Positions 52,101 to 55,295 of a stretch of DNA of 55,295 bases are shown one piece after another. Position numbers and translations under genes: made by a program. The stretch spans positions 1 through 55,295 of the forward strand of contig NZAS01000023.1 in the NCBI GenBank assembly GCA_002686195.1, read 5' to 3'. The stretch comes from Candidatus Pacearchaeota archaeon. Its GTDB lineage: Archaea; Nanoarchaeota; Nanoarchaeia; Pacearchaeales; GW2011-AR1. Numbering within the stretch: the first letter of the stretch is position 1; each line of letters begins with the position of its first letter. The notes beneath the pieces were generated by a model. That model did no database searches, was not told the origin of the DNA, and saw nothing but the letters and a program-made list of their open reading frames with translations.

Positions 52101-52492
52101 TTATAGCGGATGCTACAATTCAAATGGAAAGAGTTAGGCCTGTTACTGCAGACATATTAGTCAAAGAAGCAGAGGAGCTCACTATTGACGTAGATGGAAC
52201 ATTGTTAATAAATGAAGACGCATTAAACGAAGCAGACAAGATTGTAGAGAATGTTATAAACTCTGTTACAAATATATTAAATACATCAAGTCTAGGCTCT
52301 ATTGTGGATTATTCTGATGTAATTGCAGTAGCAGCAGGGGAGAATGGAGTTGACTCAGTTAATATTTCTCTATTCAACGAAACTGACAAACTAGGAAGAA
52401 AGGCTTTCATAAAAGCATTGGACAATCAAACAATTTCTCCTGGAACTGTTATATTTGAAGCGGTATCTAGAAACAAGTTTAGAATTAATTAG
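49166..52492 (+). CDS. Baseplate wedge protein, gpJ/gp6-like
   Basis: This is a 1108-residue protein nine bases after the gp25-like gene, with AGAGGT upstream. The N-terminal 230 residues show the baseplate-J core: 'PGTVSRDLFVDLPADQIARL', then GRDLDRLASNFGTSR, a strand pair with GTIVSARNGSRFRTIG, and PGTTANVGSLQIIS followed by GKETDNSFRSRIL. The C-terminus (GSIVDYSDVIAVAAGENGVD) matches the end of J proteins. The long middle (about residues 350-930) is an expansion of serine-rich beta domains. J/gp6 proteins dimerise into the wedge core that holds the contractile iris of the baseplate. The expansion probably adds peripheral domains. Confidence 0.85.
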   Translation: MATFRSFSEIVSTMISRLNLSQPNLDTKPGTVSRDLFVDLPADQIARLYSSINLVSEKQSLATTVGRDLDRLASNFGTSRNTGSSASGIAVFCANNLVTDISIPSGTIVSARNGSRFRTIGNFSMSAADKNRLSANANRIRRALNIAGINSSYALEIPVQAVRPGTTANVGSLQIISTDLGFPVVVTNLTAMVGGSGKETDNSFRSRILSVFSGANIGTSSGYRNSVLGVNGVLDALVVEPGNSLMLRDGTETIETGDGSERIISSGTGGKVDVYVLGRKVQEMSESFIFTDLSGSGNISDERNDHILGQANQDPTRTSEERRVLAFKTGSFPVQPIDSMATVVGSSSGSLTESYTDSDGVTHGNFELEKDLNPETGGSPFGFDKIHFISNTKIVEGESITKSGPFSVDALSFSDINDINQVYRDINEIGENSELSSAGNEFINLIHTPIVRVSKVSNKTTGELYSVIDQNLDSAGLNTTGTIEISGRSLPTAADVLSVNYTWRQVYDPYVDYAGSSSLSQFRDSSTSDSIDWTSSGGIFEEESIISKSDDDLVFEVELAYNINKVISAYKKTETESTISVVDSAGSTDIVGVEVGSEEDAIENIISIRRSSDNLELYNTLAADGSFNARIIYLPSDSAGSLEDEVVVYYNKVELFDINKTDGSFYNNTVTLPSESILDTEEVLETVEDMFLAGDEIYVSYVADINVVHPQTTLSNLPITGGSASNTLVGLESVGATSSNQPVFFAYNSGGEPESITRFGPSSLQVDVSGISKPGKIKVSGTTVNRYTIDVTAGTAMTGFEFDIESELKEVLDLTAIPDNVGIARVDKVCLLDSYGEIDEEFNILGYYLNDITYDIGSSQVDSDLKNYQFTLPTTSTNSSISISSGDTLRLEILVYNTEGYEELYYSSSEARITNNRFGKIDRISVSSGFRSITGNIIGSVQVLLSNQPSDGETYYVDYDFLAPKEGERITLSYNVNRLIADATIQMERVRPVTADILVKEAEELTIDVDGTLLINEDALNEADKIVENVINSVTNILNTSSLGSIVDYSDVIAVAAGENGVDSVNISLFNETDKLGRKAFIKALDNQTISPGTVIFEAVSRNKFRIN

Positions 52493-52500
52493 GAAAAAAT

Positions 52501-55295
52501 ATGTTAAGACCAGTTTCTTTCTCAATACCATCAAGCACTGAACTTAAAGTTACTTTTAATGATGAGCTTACAGAGTTACTGAGCAAGGATAATTTTTTAG
52601 TTGAGTCGATTAGCGGAAACATTGATGATTTAGAAGTAACAAAGGTTACTGTAGAAGGCAATTATGTCATTATAACCACAAGACCTCAGGTTGCAGGAAA
52701 CTTCTACGTTTTAAAATTGCTAGATTCAGAAGAAGTTCTTTTCACGGCAGCAAAAGGGACTCCGTTAATCCATGATGATGTAAGCAGAGAATTATTCTTT
52801 GTAGGTCTAAAGAAGCATAACCCGGTTAGGGATCGCATGTTTGCGAATATTCCCAAGCTTTATAATCTTGAGGAGTCAAATGCAAGCAGGATTATAGTTG
52901 CTCAGTCTGAAGAGCTTTTCCAGGCGCAAAAACATGTAGGCGAGTTATTAAGTGATAATTATATTTCAGTTGATATAGTTGATGAGCAAAGAGTAAGAAG
53001 CTCCGGAGCGACAGATAGGCTTATTAACGAAAACGCATATGACATAAAAAGAGTATCTCCAAATAATGCCAATGTAAGATTGACATTTAAATCATTAAAA
53101 TATAATGAAGATTCTGATATAGATAGACATGATTATATTCCAAAGCATCCTATTTCTTTGCAAGAAGTATATGAAGAAGAGGAAGAGGTTTCTCTGTCTT
53201 CAGAAGACAATAGTTTTAAAGGATTTCTGATATCGCTTAAAAATAAAAACATAATAAAACTAACTAGTTTAAAACTTATAAAGTCTACAGATGAGGAAGA
53301 TTGCGATGGAGAGTTGGGCACAGATTATAGCGTTTCGTTATATAAATATTCGATAAGTGACAACAGATATGATCCAGCATATTCTTTTAGTCATGCTGAT
53401 TTAGAAAGCAATCAGGTTTTGCTTTCCGAGTTTGGGAACATAGATGAACCAATTGTTGGTGATACCATTATAGCATCCTACCTTTATAAAGATGCTGGAA
53501 GAAAGATTAATGAATCGTCAATAGAGGTATATAACTTAAAAGAAGTTGAGACAGAGTCTGTTCCGTCAAATATAACAAGATTTTTTTTAGACAATGCGCC
53601 TATTGTTGACTCCAATAATGAAATACCAGAAAAAGGTGGAATAACATTTGTAACAGGAGAAAATTTATCAGATACTCCAGACGAATTTCAGTTAGAACTT
53701 GTATTTAATGCCTCAAAGCTTCCGTCTAGAGTGGGAGAGTATGCGGTAAACTATTCTACAGGTGAGGTAATAGTCGTCGGAGCAGAAGAGGTAGGTGATG
53801 GAACTGGATCAAATAATAATATTGCATCATATTTATACAGAAATGTTTTTTCTAGAAATTTAGATTATTATATAAAAGATGATGAATTTGTCGCAGCAAG
53901 CAATAGAAGCATAGTAGATGAAGAAGTTAATATAGATTTTAATTATGATAAAGTTTATGTAGAAGGAACTGATTATAGGGCTCCTTGTCATACAGAAGTA
54001 TTTAATGAACATGTTGAAAATAATTTTTCATCATCATTTGTTGTAAGACCAAAGAATACGCCTATAACAAGTGTGTTTAGAATATTCAATCAAACCACAG
54101 GCGAGGTTTATTCACCCCTTTATCATACGATGGATGAAATTGTCTTCGCAGGGACTAGATCTCCAGAATTTAAAACAGAAAGCAATGAATTAGCAAATTT
54201 TGATTTAATTGAATTAGAGAAATTGGAGCCAATAGGAGAGTTTGTTTGTCCAACATTTTCTGTTACAATATCTGTTAATGATTCAAATAGCAGTATCCAG
54301 TTTTATCCAGGAATTCCTGCTGAATTAATTGATTATAATTCTCAAGATTACTTCATAAGAAGCACTGGATTGGATGGCTCTGATGATCTTGAGGATTTAC
54401 AAATTAGATTTTTTGGAGAACCTGATTCTAATGATATAATTACATCTGTAGCAATAAGTTCTACAGCTACCGCCCCAAGCTTGAGAGAGACGGTAACAAT
54501 CGGAACAAAGGGATTGGTATTTAATTTAGAGAATACTTATATAATAAATAAATCAAAAGATGCAATTGGCTCATATACAAATACATCAACAGAATTTACA
54601 AGATCAGATCTTTTTTCTATAGAAAAATATTTTTCAGAGATTGATTCGAATCCAGGAACAGAAAGAGTTTCTGATGATAGTTTGGCATCCTCTATTTTGT
54701 CAACAAAGGGAGAGGACTTTTATGAAAATCTATCTAGATTGCGAAAAGTTGGAGATTATTGCATAGACTATAAACATGGACAAGTTTATTTGGCAACTTC
54801 TTATGATCAGGACTATGAGTTAGGCTATATTAATTATAGACATGGATCTATTGTAACCTTTAATAAAAATATTATAGGCGTAACGGAGGCATCTAAGAAG
54901 CTTGTTTCGTCAGACGCATTAGAAGATTCTACTGTAATTTATGAAAACCCATCTAATACGAGTGAAAGCATAAATATTCTTGATTTAGAAAATACTTTGT
55001 TGTTACCAGACGGCGAGACGGTAGCTCAAGATTCTTCTGGAGAACTGAAAGATATATGCATTATCTTAGATGATTACACGGTAGTCTTGCCGAATAAGAT
55101 TTCGGAAATAAATGGTGTTTTCTCCCTAGATCATCTGGAAAGTGCTAACTTGTCTTCTTTGATCAAAGAAAGCAGACATGAAGACGTTGGGTCTGATGTT
55201 GTAAATGATCTTGTAACGGATGGCGGAGGAAATATATATGACTCTTCTTTTATGTCTTTCGAAGATAATATAATAGATTTAAAAAAGTATTCTAA
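52501..55295 (+). CDS. Large baseplate-region protein, 3'-truncated by window end
   Basis: The ATG at 52501 follows AGGAAAA, eight bases after the J-like stop. The frame stays open to the end of the window, at least 931 codons. The start (MLRPVSFSIPSSTELKVTFN) is a beta domain. Next comes a helical segment with 'FFVGLKKHNPVRDRMFANIP' and FANIPKLYNLEESNASRI, the kind of region seen in wedge proteins of the gpI / gp7 class ('lP..y..' element after J). It continues as repeated beta domains. Position immediately after J supports a wedge role. The end and any receptor-binding domain lie outside the window. Confidence 0.65.
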   Translation, partial: MLRPVSFSIPSSTELKVTFNDELTELLSKDNFLVESISGNIDDLEVTKVTVEGNYVIITTRPQVAGNFYVLKLLDSEEVLFTAAKGTPLIHDDVSRELFFVGLKKHNPVRDRMFANIPKLYNLEESNASRIIVAQSEELFQAQKHVGELLSDNYISVDIVDEQRVRSSGATDRLINENAYDIKRVSPNNANVRLTFKSLKYNEDSDIDRHDYIPKHPISLQEVYEEEEEVSLSSEDNSFKGFLISLKNKNIIKLTSLKLIKSTDEEDCDGELGTDYSVSLYKYSISDNRYDPAYSFSHADLESNQVLLSEFGNIDEPIVGDTIIASYLYKDAGRKINESSIEVYNLKEVETESVPSNITRFFLDNAPIVDSNNEIPEKGGITFVTGENLSDTPDEFQLELVFNASKLPSRVGEYAVNYSTGEVIVVGAEEVGDGTGSNNNIASYLYRNVFSRNLDYYIKDDEFVAASNRSIVDEEVNIDFNYDKVYVEGTDYRAPCHTEVFNEHVENNFSSSFVVRPKNTPITSVFRIFNQTTGEVYSPLYHTMDEIVFAGTRSPEFKTESNELANFDLIELEKLEPIGEFVCPTFSVTISVNDSNSSIQFYPGIPAELIDYNSQDYFIRSTGLDGSDDLEDLQIRFFGEPDSNDIITSVAISSTATAPSLRETVTIGTKGLVFNLENTYIINKSKDAIGSYTNTSTEFTRSDLFSIEKYFSEIDSNPGTERVSDDSLASSILSTKGEDFYENLSRLRKVGDYCIDYKHGQVYLATSYDQDYELGYINYRHGSIVTFNKNIIGVTEASKKLVSSDALEDSTVIYENPSNTSESINILDLENTLLLPDGETVAQDSSGELKDICIILDDYTVVLPNKISEINGVFSLDHLESANLSSLIKESRHEDVGSDVVNDLVTDGGGNIYDSSFMSFEDNIIDLKKYS

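Noticed and set aside
1..55295. tRNA genes, CRISPR arrays, insertion sequences, defence systems
   Set aside because: The intergenic gaps are few and short, none shows a cloverleaf, repeat-spacer pattern or transposase frame, and no translated product resembles a defence protein.

Overview
The window is the virion-structure region of an AT-rich, large-genome bacteriophage with a contractile tail (a myovirus, probably jumbo-sized judging by the very large tail and baseplate genes). The sequence shows the C-terminal part of a major capsid protein, a tail sheath with its conserved C-terminal domain, a tail tube protein, a tail-assembly chaperone pair joined by an apparent -1 ribosomal frameshift, a tape measure protein, a baseplate hub and spike, a gp25-like wedge protein and a baseplate-J-like protein. 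No tRNA, CRISPR array, insertion sequence or replication gene was seen. The host is not identifiable. Signal peptides and a holin/spanin-like cluster would fit a Gram-negative host, but this is inference.

Layout. 1-584: end of the major capsid gene, closed by a strong GAAA-loop terminator. 678-4337: a small accessory island with two small hypothetical genes (one DUF5763-like zinc-binding, one DUF5659-like), a tail fibre gene on the minus strand (the only minus-strand gene in the window), and a lysine-rich hypothetical gene. 4551-5675: a virion protein gene with codon use like the capsid gene, bounded by a leader hairpin and a strong terminator. 5804-7436: three small structural or neck-type genes with beta-sandwich domains. 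7444-8775: two unrelated zinc-metallopeptidase-like genes flanking a small gene. 8820-10811: an Ig-like, Zn-ribbon virion protein. 10824-12127: four tightly overlapping small genes encoding membrane or secreted coiled-coil proteins (lysis-cassette-like). 12178-20936: two tandem paralogous giant fibre genes, of which only the first ends in an S74 intramolecular chaperone. 20945-22573: three small tail genes, including a candidate tail terminator. 22644-26578: sheath and tube, closed by a terminator. 26683-29679: chaperones G and G-T and the tape measure. 29694-38350: hub, giant hub and spike. 38442-46550: a 2702-residue protein with a long hydrophobic region. 46554 to the end: baseplate wedge genes, the last of which runs off the window.

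How they work together. The plus-strand genes are nearly contiguous, with many TAATG or ATGA stop/start overlaps that suggest translational coupling. Terminators follow the three most abundant classes of product: capsid, the 374-residue protein, and sheath/tube. This fits modular control of dosage. The most notable items are the programmed frameshift with a plausible H-type pseudoknot, the twin fibres with an asymmetric chaperone, the metallopeptidase pair inside the structural operon, the hydrophobic 2702-residue baseplate-region protein, and an OmpA-like segment at the end of the giant hub protein. Family assignments were made by reading the translations; no database search was run.
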